Counted from the first letter of the stretch, positions 38,957-50,667 are shown. The stretch is 64,000 nucleotides of DNA from Anoplolepis gracilipes (GCF_047496725.1 NC_132970.1:15661501-15725500); one strand, 5' to 3'. Numbers and translations are program-made. Notes: generated from the letters alone by a model not told the origin.

Positions 38957-40298
38957 GTAGAAAGAGAAATACTTCAATTGAACAGAAAAAAATCACTTTC
39001 CGATATATTCTCAAATTAATTAAAGAATGACTCAAATAAAATTGAGTTAAAGTATCACGTAACATTGATAAAGATAGTAAATTAAGAATCTAAAATAGTA
39101 ACTAAGAAATCTCCTACTTTGAAAGTAACAGAGAGGATAGATAAAAGAAATGAAAAGAAACGTAAAGGTAAAATTGTAAATAATTACAAGGAATCAGACA
39201 TTCCAAAACTAATGCACAAAGCGGGTGGAAAAGTTTCTTCCTTATTTGGCAATAACCCTGATGTACCAATGATAGAGCAGAGATTTGTAAAACCTGTAGA
39301 CGAACCAGTTTTTACAGAGATCACTTTTGCAGATCTCAATATTCACCCATTTATGGTTAGTGTTTACATTTAGTCAATGTTTAAAATAAAAATTTTTATA
39401 TTAAAGTAATAATTTATATTATTTTTCTCACAGATCTCAAATTTAAAACAAAATATGCACATAACTAAATTGACAACGGTTTAGCAACAAGCGATTCCAG
39501 AGATATTTTCAGCTAAGGATGTTTTAATAAGATCTCAGACATGATCTGGGAAAACATTAGCATATACTTACCTATTGTTGAACTGTTACACAACATTAGA
39601 TCACAATTAAATAGAAACAGCGGTTTATCAGCTCTTGTAGTTGTACCAACAAGAGAATTGGCTTTGCAAACATATGAGTGTTTTATAAAACTAGTTAAAG
39701 TGAGTTAGGTAATATAATTTTATAGATATATTTTATAGATTATTATATTTTATTTTATAGGTATCAATTATTATTATTTTATAGATATATTTTTTGATAA
39801 AAATATTTAATATGTGTATATATCAAAACTACATTATAAACAATAATTTTAGCCATTTACATGGATTGTACCAGGATATATAATTGGTGGAGAAAAGAGA
39901 AAAGCAGAAAAAGCTCGGTTACGAAAGGGATGTAATATATTAATAACTACTCCTGGCAGATTATTAGATCATATAAGACACACAAAAGCGTTAAAGTTAA
40001 ATGAAGTTAGATATTTCGTATTAGATGAAGCTGATAGAATGCTTGATATGAGATATGAAAAGGATATTTCTCAGTAAGTCTTTTACTTTTTTTCTTTTTT
40101 TATAAAGAAAAACAACAGATTGTCATATAAATTTCTGATATAAATTAATTATTATTTGATTTATTTACAATAAGAAAATATAGAATTAATAATTATGTAA
40201 TTAATTAATTATATCATATATGTTATATAATTTAGGATAGTAAGTGCTTTGAAAGTGTCAAGTTCCGATAACAATGAATCAGGATATGACGCTATGAA
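38957..40298 (+). pseudogene. Broken partial copy of DDX31
   Basis: This is collinear with 51423-52746 and keeps the introns, so it is a DNA-level duplicate and not a retrocopy. Exon counterparts: 38957-39355, 39434-39699, 39853-40073, 40236-40298. Lesions: an extra base in the A-run near 38986, TAA replacing CAA at about 39015, small deletions before 39080, TAG at 39482-39484, TGA inside ATPase motif I at 39542-39544, and a one-base deletion near 39566. The glycine after DEADRMLDM has become Arg. Both ends of the gene are absent. It lies 10.5 kb upstream of the intact DDX31. Confidence 0.9.
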
Positions 40299-41859
40299 AT
40301 TATCTTAATATATAATATATAGATGTATAACAATCCAGGAATAATCAAATATATCGAAAAAACAAAGCAAATTTAGAAAAAAAATATTTTAAACAAAAAT
40401 TTGTCATTTTAAAATATTAAATAGCAATGTCAGTATTTTGATATTTGATCATTATGTATGGTTCTTGTGAAGATCATCTTTACCGGAGTTTTTAAGAGAG
40501 AAAGATTTAATCGCAGTATTTTGAAAACATTTTGATATTAACTACAATAATATGCAAAATGGTATTTTTTATTTAAAAGTTTAAAGTCTTATTTCAATTT
40601 TAAAATATTCGATTTTCTTGGAGATTTGGATTTACTTTATTTTATTGCATTTGCCAAAATGTTTGACAGACATCTACATCTGTCATATTTTATTTTCAAA
40701 AATTTTATTAGAACAAAAAACATATAGTACGCTGAGTATGTTATGAGTACGTTGGAGTACAGCAGGAGTTAAAGTACACAGAGTCTCTCCATGAATTATT
40801 TACGATAACTATAAACTAGATTTAATGATATTATGTGTTGAAATGTTACTATTAATTATAATCAATTAGACTAATCCTCAAATTATTTACACAGGAAGAA
40901 CCTTTATCTTAAATAGAATTATCTTTAATAGAAACATTATATAAATAAGTAAAGGAAAAGGATCAGAACATACATTTAGAAAAAAAGATTAATTTCGAAA
41001 AATAAAAAAATTAAATTACTTGAGCGCTACAACCAGGAAATGATTCCAGATTCTCTCGGCTGGGTTACTATTTATAATGAAGTGATGACCATCCTGTGCA
41101 GCTGAGTCCTCTCAACAAAATAATTGTTTAGTTGTTGCATCACTCAAAAATAATGCTGGTATTGTTAGTAATTTTATACAAATTGTATTCACACAACAAT
41201 ACAAGTCATTGAATTGCCTTGACATGAATCATTTCCGAAATATTATAACAAAATTTTCTCATCCAAAATACGAATGTTTTCAATCAAAATCATGGTCATG
41301 ATTAATCCGATATTCCGTAATGACCGAGTACTAATTGTAAGCATTATTTCGTCTAATATGATTTTCTGAGATTCTTGTTTTTAATTTTCTACTTGACCAT
41401 ATCCTATGACGCATTACAATCGCGACAATAGATTTTATCACATTACAACAATAATATATTAGAAAAAGATTCTAATGTACCTTAATAAATCTGAACTTGC
41501 AAAGATTAAAAAAGGATAACCTAATCGTAATCATTTATTACACATAATCGTTTACCATACAACTGAACTGCGGATTCAAACTTTTCGGAAATGTTATTAA
41601 CAAATAACACGGTAAAAAAGGATATTGTTTGAGCAGCTGTCCTTTTTCTTAGATCTTCGCGTACGTGTCGTATTCATTAATATTTTCGGGCGAGATTGCA
41701 ATGATTCTCAAAAATAAATCCGTCAGGATATTATCTGAAAGAATATTAATTTACCTTTCAAAAATTTTTTTGATAGTAACAAAGATGCAAAAGTAAAAAT
41801 GTACGATCAATCAAAATTAACAGATTATTTTCTATTGAAATAACAGATGTTGCGGGAAG
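40299..41859. other. AT-rich DNA after the pseudogene
   Basis: No similarity to DDX31 continues past about 40298. No coding frame is recognised, though parts may be eroded retroelement sequence. Confidence 0.35.
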
Positions 41860-42090
41860 AATTTCAATAGTTTTGCAAACTCAATAGATTTATTCATCAC
41901 TTAAGGATCTTTTTGTTACGTATGAGCATTGGAATGTTGTCTATAAAATTGATTTGTCGTAATATTTTAATGATTTATATCAAACGAAATTAAACAATTT
42001 AAATTTAAAGGACAATACTGAACTCCTTAATGATCGCTATATCAGTATTTCTAGCAATTTTCACATTCGAATCTCTCGCGTAGAGTAGAT
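41860..42090 (+). mobile_element. Possible Penelope-like element C-terminal remnant
   Basis: In the frame starting at 41969 the sequence reads NDLYQTKLNNLNLKDNTELL, resembling the end of the GIY-YIG endonuclease domain of Penelope-like retroelements (typically an asparagine/leucine-rich segment then DTELL). A HWNVVYKIDLS fragment just upstream could match the preceding segment in another frame. Stops and frame changes show it is dead. The assignment is by remembered pattern only. Confidence 0.35.
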
Positions 42091-43031
42091 TAATTTTGAT
42101 ATTTCTTGCGAGATGTTTTCAGTTTCTTTAATCCTTCTCCTTTTCTCTATTTTTCTGTTTTCCTTCACTCTAGGCTTCTTTCTTTCCTTTCTTGTTTGTT
42201 CACTTATCTTTTTCATGTTATCATTATCAGCCGGTCTTTCGTATATATTTTCTTCTTTTCATCTGCCGTGTACTCTCTGTGGTGATTCTCTTATGTAAGT
42301 TTTAACTCACATCAATCTAGCTCACATTCGTTTTTTACAACTTTTAGCGTTTTTATTTAACACAAACTATTTTATTTAATTTTTATTTAGTTTTTTATCC
42401 TCTTTGTTCTGTACATTGCTAGTTAGAATTTCTCTCTTTTTAGGCTTAAATTTTTGTTCTCGCCACGAATACACGTTTCATGCATAATTTTTAACTGGCG
42501 CTATTTATGTGACTGAATTCTTCTTTCAAGGAACCAGCTGCATTGGATCGTCACATTAACACAATTAGTAATTAATTTATCATTTATTAGTAGTAGTAGT
42601 AATAGTACTACTATCATTTATTAATCCTTATTTTATTTCATTATCTCTGACTACTTAAAAAAAACATGCTACTTAAAATCCTACGTATAATATACCTTTT
42701 GTGTTTAATTGTTTTATATAAAATATTAATAGCTTTTCTCGATTTTCTCATAATTATCATGTTGCCTTATCGCATTTTTCTCATAACTATCATTTTGTCT
42801 GTATACCATTTTTTGCATTTTATATTTTTGTTCGTCCCAAGAAATTTATTTAGATTTTTAATGTTGATTTTCAATATTCATCTTATAATTGGGAAAATCC
42901 GCACATTATTTATATGACTTTATTTTGAACTCTTTAAGCTTCTTTGACCTCAAAATGATTGTATTATTAATAATAGTTACTGCTTGATGTAAGATTGTTT
43001 ATATAATTTGTATATAGATATTATTATACTA

Positions 43032-43096
<65 letters not shown>

Positions 43097-44540
43097 ATCT
43101 TATTAGTATAATATTATTAGTATAATATATATTTTATAAAGATTTTATAAATATAAAAGTTTTATGAATTTTATAAAAGATATAAGATAAAATTGTACAA
43201 TATATAATATAATGTATTATATAAATTCCATAGAATATATTCTGATGAATTTATGTGATATAAAATTATTGATAAATAAGTTTCAGATATTTGCCATTGT
43301 TTAAATAAAGCATAATTAACAAATTGTAAAAAAGCTAATATTTAATTTATAAAATTGCTCTACATTATATTATATGAAAATGCAAAGCGAATAAATACTC
43401 GTCAATTTCTTCATTTAATCAACTTAAGCCGTTAGAGTAAAAACTGTTGTACTATTGATGATATTTACAGTTTGATGTAACATTATCTAGAAAATTTGTT
43501 TTGCAATCTGTATCACTCTTAAATTTAAACCGATCATTAAATCTTCAACTTGAATTTTTTGATAACCGTTATTTAAATACGAAGTGATTAAAACAGAAAT
43601 ATTGTAATTAGGAAATATTTATTAGAATTCGAAATCTAACTTTTTTAGTATTAGTCTCAATTTTTAACTTCATCACCATCATATCTCATGTGCGTTAGCT
43701 TAAATTTGTCCGCCGTAAGCGATATTTGTATCATTTTTATACTATATTTGTATTTTTTATAACGTTGAGGATGGCCCAAAGAAAGAGCGTTTGTTAAAAC
43801 ATCCGATAAAGTTTATTTAAGCTTAATGCTAATATGCCCTATATGTGATCACTTATGCGCACTCTATACAGATTAATAATTACTATTGTTATCATAAAGT
43901 ATGTTATTAATTACTGTTCTTATAATAAAAACGCTCTACTTACCACACTAACTCCTAAAAGCTATTTAATTTTGTTTTTATTAAGTTTTATATTCAATTC
44001 TTAATTAAATTCTTAATTCGACAATAAACTCAGCTAATTTACTCTCAATGTTGATGTGATATCTATTTTGTATCATATCTTATTCATTAGTAAATACAAG
44101 AGAAAAATTATTTCATCAAAGTGTTCTTAAGCTGGTTAACAGAAAAGGTTAAGAAAAAATACATAAGTCTTTGTTTATAAATGTAATAATATATCAATAT
44201 AAATATTGGTGTACTAAATATGAATTTAAGATCTTCTATTGTTGTTTATTTCTTATGTGACGAATTATAAAGGTATAGATCTGTCAAATAAATTAGCGTA
44301 ACGTAACCGGTCAGATTGACGAAAAAAGAAACAATGAAACTATAATAAATCTATTTTTGATAGAATATATGTGCGTCTTGAATAGATTATAAATTTAATA
44401 AATATACTAACTTAATCTAAAAATTTTATTTTATTAATTAATATATATCTAATGCTACGTTATATTTTTATGCATTTATGCACTAATTTTTTGGTGATCA
44501 TGAACAATTTTAAAAATTTTTATTTTTTTAAACAACATAT
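42091..44540. other. AT-rich DNA with likely eroded retroelement sequence
   Basis: This holds hydrophobic low-complexity frames (42113-42298, 42666-42917) and a short TAG repeat near 42588. The word GTTGAGGATGGCCCAAAG at about 43765 recalls the untranslated region of Penelope-like elements. No intact gene is present. Confidence 0.35.
43036..43092. repeat. (TA)n microsatellite
   Basis: A TA run of about 55 bases, the longest TA array in the window. Confidence 0.92.
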
Positions 44541-44822
44541 TTTAGATACATCGACGACATAGCCTTAACAACACTTCTTCATCTAATATTTTTTGTTACG
44601 AATACGTTCAACACTTTTTATCCTAGATTAAAATTTACGATTGAATTTGCAAATAATAATAAACTAAATTTTTTAAATATAATATTTATTCTAATTATGA
44701 GTAGAGGTCGTTCCGAATTCGATTGGTTTCATAATCAAATCTATTTGTTAGACGAAATGTTTAAGATTCTTCTCGCAACATCAACACAATTCTTGGACTC
44801 AAAAAAGAAGAACCGTCATTAG
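44541..44822 (+). mobile_element. Penelope-like reverse transcriptase fragment
   Basis: An open frame beginning FRYIDDIA has the YxDD catalytic motif of reverse transcriptases. It continues with FNTFYPRLKFTIEFANNNKLNFL, then a degenerate DWF..Q stretch and SKKKNRH before TAG. The order YIDD, HP-like .LKFT.E, N.LNFLD-like, then W(Y/F) matches the C-terminal half of Penelope-like reverse transcriptases. The usual N-terminal part is missing and no endonuclease domain follows, so it is a relic. Confidence 0.6.
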
Positions 44823-45587
44823 TTTTATTGATTTTATTGATGCTTTAAAGGAACAAGATGAAAAAAATAAAGTTATATTACTATTCTTTAAATATATACA
44901 CAGTGTATATTTTATATACACAGTAAACATTTAAAAAATCAGTTGCTTCAATTCTATATACATCATAAATACAATGTAAATATTTGAATTAATTGTATTT
45001 TAAGCTAATATTATGTAGATGTAACTACATATTTCCAATCTATTATTTAATTATAAATGATAGTATAAACTCATATATTTCAATAATCGCATATAAGAAA
45101 TAGTTAATCTAAATAATATTTGCAGATCTGAATACTCTGATACTGAGATAAAGAGTGATTTAATAATAACAATTTTATGAGTCTACTAAATAATGTGATT
45201 GTAGATCAAAGTTATATGATACTAGAAATATTTTAGTACTTATTTTTTTTCAATTATTCTATAGATAAACGAGGGATTAATGGTGACGCGAGAACAAATA
45301 TAGAAAGTTTTATATCAAATCTTATAAGATATGTCATAAATTAAAATGTGAGATAGAATAAAATGAAAAGGATAAACGAGATAAAATATTATAAATATTT
45401 AAATATTATTAAATTATGTTTAAATATTTAAATCAGCTTCTGTTATAGCTAATATTATGTTCAGATGTAAAGGTCAAGAGGCAACGATCCGTTCGTACAT
45501 TCCATTGTTCGCAGTCATTCGTTCATTTCCCGCTTTGGACAGATTTGATCTTTTCTCTTGCGGATCAGCTCCATGATACGAAGTAAT
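44823..45587. other. AT-rich DNA, then possible Nap1-like 5' flank
   Basis: 44823-45460 is AT-rich with a small ATACACAGTGTAT palindrome near 44890. From about 45465 the composition becomes mixed, as in an untranslated leader, and runs directly into the Nap1-like fragment. Confidence 0.4.
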
Positions 45588-45812
45588 ATGTCAACCGATC
45601 CGGAACATGCCGTCAATACTAGTGCTAGGGAATCTGTCAAAGCCGAAGATGATAACAACCAACGCAAAATTTTAGGTAGCACTGAAGTGTGTTAGATGCT
45701 CTTCGAGATTGTATTACTACATCATCATTAGAGCAAATGCAGTCTCTTCCTGCTCCTGTCAAACACAGGATTAAAGCACTGAAACAATTGCAGCTTGTCA
45801 TTACTAACAATA
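45588..45812 (+). pseudogene. Nap1-like N-terminal fragment, frameshifted
   Basis: From an ATG at 45588 an acidic N-terminus (MSTDPEHAV...) is open to about 45689. After a two-base frame disruption the sequence continues as LDALRDC...LPAPVKHRIKALKQLQL, which resembles the start of the nucleosome assembly protein 1 core. Similarity stops after about 75 codons, where the block duplicated at 38 kb begins. The absence of an intron suggests a truncated retrocopy, but a duplicated single exon is possible. The family call is from memory. Confidence 0.6.
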
Positions 45813-45819
45813 AGAGCAT

Positions 45820-46689
45820 TTACTCTTTGCATTATTATATACATCTCTCTTATTGTCTCCCATTATCCTGACTTGCCGTAGCGAAGTTTAATAGCTTGCG
45901 AATATTCCATTAGGAAAAGGGGATCAACGAATAGCCTGTCAACTTAACATCTAAATTTTCAGAAATATCGTATAGCTTACGAATAAATACATTAAAATTA
46001 ACTCGGATATTTTATATATTTCTTGTATTAAAAAACTTACACGTTTATGTCTCTAGAACTCATACTAAACATTGATTTAATTATTTGATTCCAATTATCT
46101 ATGTCTGATAAAATTTTATTTTGTCAATAGTCGTCGTAACAATTTTTATCGTGTATACTGGAACTACTATGTATTAAGCAAGAATGTTAAATAAATTTTA
46201 TCAAATAGTAATTTTCTAAATTTCGTAGAAAAAATTCCAAATTTTAAGTACGTATATGTATGATAAATGAATAGGTTATTAATCTCTCCTCGATTCTTAT
46301 TCATATTACAAAAAGAGATTTATGTCTTAAAAAATAATATGCTATATATAAATAGCGTAGTCTCGAGTTATAATGTCAAAGAACAAGTAATTAAAAAGCA
46401 GGTGAAAATCTCTTGACTTCTCCATTTCACACGTTGGTTCTTCAAACATCCTCCTCGATCCTATAAATTCTGACAATAGCTCACTTCGTGGCGATTCTGT
46501 CAGATTCCTTTAAGAATTATCCACAGTTCTTTGTGAACTTTCCCTATTATTTGGGTAGAATCGTCGGTGGACGTGGCGATTCGAACATGGAAAAGTTTTG
46601 CGAGAGAAAGGAAGGTGACTTCAAGCCACTGCCGTCCGTAGGTAATTCTGGTAGAAAATCTGACATTGTTGATTCGCACTCCACGTGAT
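45820..46689. repeat. Duplicated block, source copy
   Basis: This is the partner of 38092-38956. Here it forms the 3' flank and terminal coding sequence of the intact minus-strand membrane-protein gene, so it is probably the original. Confidence 0.85.
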
Positions 46690-48958
46690 TCTGCTGTACC
46701 TCGTACCATTGGTTTCGAGCTGCGTGCACGATCATCCACAAATAGACGCTCAAAACTGAAATTATTGTCAAGCTTACAATCTCTTTCTTTATGAAATATC
46801 TCGTAAATTATGATAACTTTATAACAGAGAGTAAATACTTTTTTTATTAAATATTTTTTTTTATATACACATATATAACTATATTATAAAATTTATATTG
46901 TATATAAAATAAGTCAAATTAAGAGCAATTACTTTTTACATTTTATTTGCAAGTATAAAATTAACAAGGATAATTTAAAATACTCTATGTTTGTATTTAG
47001 AATTTGACAATTGGCAATTATAATTTTATAGCTAAAATTCGTTTACAATTATAGAAAAGGATTAGAAATATATTTGTACTTTGTAAATTATTATAATTTT
47101 ATAACAGAAAGTAAATACTTTTTTTATTAAATATTCTTTTTACACACACATATAACTACAAAATTTATATTGTATAATAGAATAAGTCAAATTAAGAGCA
47201 ATTACTATTTATATTTTGTTTGCAAGTATAAAATTGACAAGGGTGATTTAAAATTCTAGATATTTGTATTTAGAATTTACCGATTGGCAATTATGATTTT
47301 ATAGCTTAAATTTGTTTACAATTATAGAAAAGAATTCGAAATATGTTTGTACTTACTTAAATAGCTGCTGCATGTCACAGATGTAGCTAAGGTAACGTTC
47401 TCATCGTATATTATTTGATCACATAGTGCCACGGTCTGATCTATTATGTTAATTATTTGCAAATACATCCAAGGCACAGCATATTTATGTCTTCTCTGTG
47501 AATGTACACGGAAGTTAGCGTAGTCGTTAGCGCGCTCGAGACAAGGCTGTTACGTGCCCGAAATACATCTTGCGGATAAAGAGCGTTTGACGAATTTGTA
47601 TTCGATCGACAATGTCTCTACTCGCGACCTTTACCGCGAAAGGAAAATAATGAAATTTGTACATATACGCTTCACTTAGTAAAAAATGTGTACAAAACGA
47701 CTTTCTTACTGTCAAATATTTTTTTTTTATCAAAAAAACTAAAGATTTTTCTATAGAAAATTATTCACCAAATGTATCGAGGACTATAGTTTAACGATAC
47801 GTTCCAAATTAAAAAAATAAATATAGAAAAAAGATAAAATATATGATATACATAGTCGTGCATATATTAACACTTTAGTTGTAAACAATGTGTGCAAAAA
47901 GTTCCTTTAACATCAAATAGTTTTTGAAAATTAAAAAAATCAAAGATTCTTTTGTATTATTTACAATATTTATTGAGAACTAATACTTTATAGCGATACG
48001 TTCGAAATTAAAGGAAAGATATTTCTCAATATAATGTAATATTAGGTTTTTTGTCTTCCTTCCTTCTCTTTTCTCGATTGTTTACTTGATAACTTTCCAA
48101 GTATACAAAATGTCAATTTAAACTTTCACCAAGTTGTAAACAGTTAATTAGAAATTTATTACATTTCAAAACGCTTACCGAAATCGATCCCATGGCAAGA
48201 TACATACTGGCCAGCAGAAACAGAATGATATATATCAAAAAGCACACCATGGCTGTTTGTGCTGAAATGTACGACGTTACGTTATTGTGTTGTTCATTTG
48301 CAAAAAAAAAAATAATTCACATTTTCGCACTCTCTTACCTTTCTTCTGAAGATGCGTATATCTAAAAGCTTGCATCCAGTTTAATCCAAATATTGCCCAG
48401 GACGTGACAGATTCGAAAAAATCTTCATCCTCCATCCTCGCAAAGAAGTTGCTTACCAACACGTTTATCATTAAAATCGAAATGGACTAACAATAGAGAG
48501 AAAAACAAACGAAACGTTGAAAGTGTGGCAATTAAAGATATAAATTTCTAAAATAATAATGTTTATTTTTGTATTCAAAAATTCAAACTTGTCTCGATAA
48601 AAACTCCATAGACCGTTGTAGACTTTGTTTATTTTCCAAGAAAGGGAAAGGCAGGGAGTAATTGATTTAATACATATCAAAAAAGACTTAATTTTTAAGA
48701 TAATATCAAAATACTTGAAGAACCTACATATTCATTATTAATATCTCCGACATTGTTTTTGCCATGCAGAGTTCATGTTTTCAATAACACTTTGAGCAAC
48801 ACTTTTATCAATAAAATGTGCAAATCAGATACATATAGACGTTAGCTTCGAAATGGAATCGTGCCAGATGAAAAAGTCCAACTCACCATCGTATACGTCC
48901 CGACTATCCTCGCCGCAAATGACATGTCGATGCAGCAGGTCTTACAAGGACCAAGCAT
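46547..48958 (-). CDS. Small four-membrane-segment protein, unassigned family
   Basis: Exons in transcript order: 48958-48887, 48486-48339, 48261-48179, 47495-47357, 46755-46547. All have GT-AG borders and matching phases, giving 651 bases and 216 residues. The N-terminus is cysteine-rich (MLGPCKTCC). Four hydrophobic segments lie at about residues 13-38, 76-100, 107-130 and 138-160. An NVT glycosylation sequon sits at 134-136 between segments 3 and 4, and a Ser/Pro-rich tail of about 55 residues ends in PTILPK. Length and layout recall small insect four-segment proteins such as those grouped as DUF4728, but this is not established. It is divergent from DDX31 with about 1.8 kb between starts. 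Its last exon was copied to 38 kb. Confidence 0.8.
46809..47354. repeat. Intronic tandem duplication
   Basis: Two units of about 270 bases (about 46809-47083 and 47091-47354) lie head to tail inside the last intron of the membrane-protein gene. They share long stretches such as GAATAAGTCAAATTAAGAGC-like sequence, AATTACT.TT.ATATTT and TTTACAATTATAGAAAAG. They differ by scattered substitutions and short indels. Confidence 0.85.
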
Positions 48959-49434
48959 GTCGAATTTTTAAAATTCTTTTCGTCCGATCGCGTTGCCTTA
49001 CAGACACGAAATGCCTGATCCCATCCGGCGCGATGGCCACTCTTCGCGTTACCTTGTCGGACACAATACTTGCACGATACAGCGTAAAAAATGTAAACAC
49101 GCTTGGTCGGAAGTAAACACGCATGATCTTCGAAATTGATTCCCGGCTCATGCCCCGCCGATAATATTGTCAAACGATTTATCGATATACACTGTGTTTC
49201 GATATGTCGATGACTGTTGTTAAGACGAGGATTTCTGATTCTTTAACGGAGTGTCGTTGGTGAATTATCACGATACCTGATGTTGCCTCGGTGTTTCAAA
49301 GACGTGTTAATGATTCACCGTCGTAAATATGACGATCAAGTTTGTCAGCATATTATATTTACGCTTCTTCGCGCACGCGTTTTCAACAGGGACGTTTCAT
49401 ACGAGAGTCTCTTCCTCCTCATTTATAAATAATT

Positions 49435-49494
49435 TTTTTATACTAAATGCACACGCATATAATATATGTAATGTATGCGTGGATGCGTATGATG
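49435..49494 (+). repeat. 60-base inverted repeat, left arm
   Basis: This matches the reverse complement of 50351-50410 with a single mismatch (GTATGCG against GTGTGCG). The arms bound an 856-base interior. It may be the ends of a foldback element or a local inverted duplication. Confidence 0.88.
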
Positions 49495-49875
49495 TTTTTT
49501 ATCAAACTGATATATCAAACTGTATTTTGTTAAAAACAGATTCTGACTGTGTATTAATTTTTTGTTATAAATATTAGATTTTAGCTAATCATATATGTGA
49601 TAAACTTATATGCAAGTGTAAAGCCAATTTTTGTTTCTCATTTTTTAAATTTTATTTTTTCTAAAAAAGTAATAATATGTAAACATTTCTATTCTAATTA
49701 TATTTCAATTATTTTTTCTTTTATTATTTTCTCTCTATACAAAGATTTTACAAAAGGAAGGAAACATATATGGACATTTATTTTGTATAATTATATACAT
49801 ATATATTTATATATTTGATTATACATACATTATGCATTATTTGATAAAATAAACATATCTATCTTATTTTCAACG

Positions 49876-49880
<5 letters not shown>

Positions 49881-49941
<61 letters not shown>

Positions 49942-49942
49942 A
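49881..49942. repeat. (AG)n microsatellite
   Basis: About 60 bases of AG repeat with one interruption, located between the inverted repeat arms. Confidence 0.95.
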
Positions 49943-50350
49943 AGAAGAAATTCAATTGCAAAAAACAAAACTTTTGTATGTAATAGTCTATCATATATAG
50001 TGACCGTCTCACCAACTCCATTTCTTCACAATATCGTATACAGTTACGAAATGCTTATTTCAATCATATATAATAAATAATATAATAAAAATATTTAGTT
50101 TATAATTCCATCTCATTATCATAAATTTTCGACTCATATTTTGACAACAAACTAAATTGATATGATATATGAATATATACGAATAATTAAAATAAGAATA
50201 CTAATGAGATATCCGATAGGATACTATTATATATAAATTTTTTGCTTAGAATTATTACTCAAACATACTGATAAAATTTGTTATACGATTTCTCTCCGAA
50301 ACACCTTGTATATATACATGTGTATATTATATATATTTTTTTTTTATATA

Positions 50351-50410
50351 CATCATACGCATCCACGCACACATTACATATATTATATGCGTGTGCATTT
50401 AGTATAAAAA
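50351..50410 (-). repeat. 60-base inverted repeat, right arm
   Basis: This is the partner of 49435-49494. The flanks outside the arms are AT-rich with no clear target-site duplication. Confidence 0.88.
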
Positions 50411-50651
50411 TTTAAATATATATAAAATATAAATTAAAATATAATATATATAAATATATATTAAAATATATATTAAAATAAAAATTTAAATGTATATTAA
50501 ATATATATTTAATTAATAACACTATATATGTATGTAATTAACAATAATCAGCAAAATTAAAAAAATATATATATATGTTGAGCAAACATATATAATTATA
50601 TGCATACGTATAGCATAGAATCTCGAAATTAATCGAATCCGCGCTCTGAAG

Positions 50652-50667
50652 TGCGCGCATGCGCGCA
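50652..50667. promoter_or_regulatory. NRF1/Erect-wing type palindrome upstream of DDX31
   Basis: TGCGCGCATGCGCGCA is a perfect 16-base palindrome containing GCGCATGCGC, the core recognised by NRF1 and its insect homologue Erect wing. It lies about 130 bases before the DDX31 ATG, a fitting position for a TATA-less housekeeping promoter. Confidence 0.6.

Larger units (their letters stand above)
48959..50640. other. Divergent intergenic region with inverted repeats
   Basis: This separates the starts of the membrane-protein gene and DDX31. It holds a mixed-composition stretch to about 49390 (likely promoter side of the minus-strand gene), the inverted repeat arms at 49435 and 50351, a (GA)n array and AT-rich sequence. 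No other gene is recognised. Confidence 0.45.

Noticed and set aside
38763..39065. 100-codon minus-strand frame in the duplicated block
   Set aside because: It is the frameshifted copy of the terminal exon of the gene at 46547 running into reversed DDX31 sequence, not a separate gene.
48853..49173. Overlapping 60-90 codon frames at the 5' side of the membrane-protein gene
   Set aside because: The spliced model uses only 48887-48958 here, with a good donor and matching phase. The longer frames do not join in phase to the next exon.
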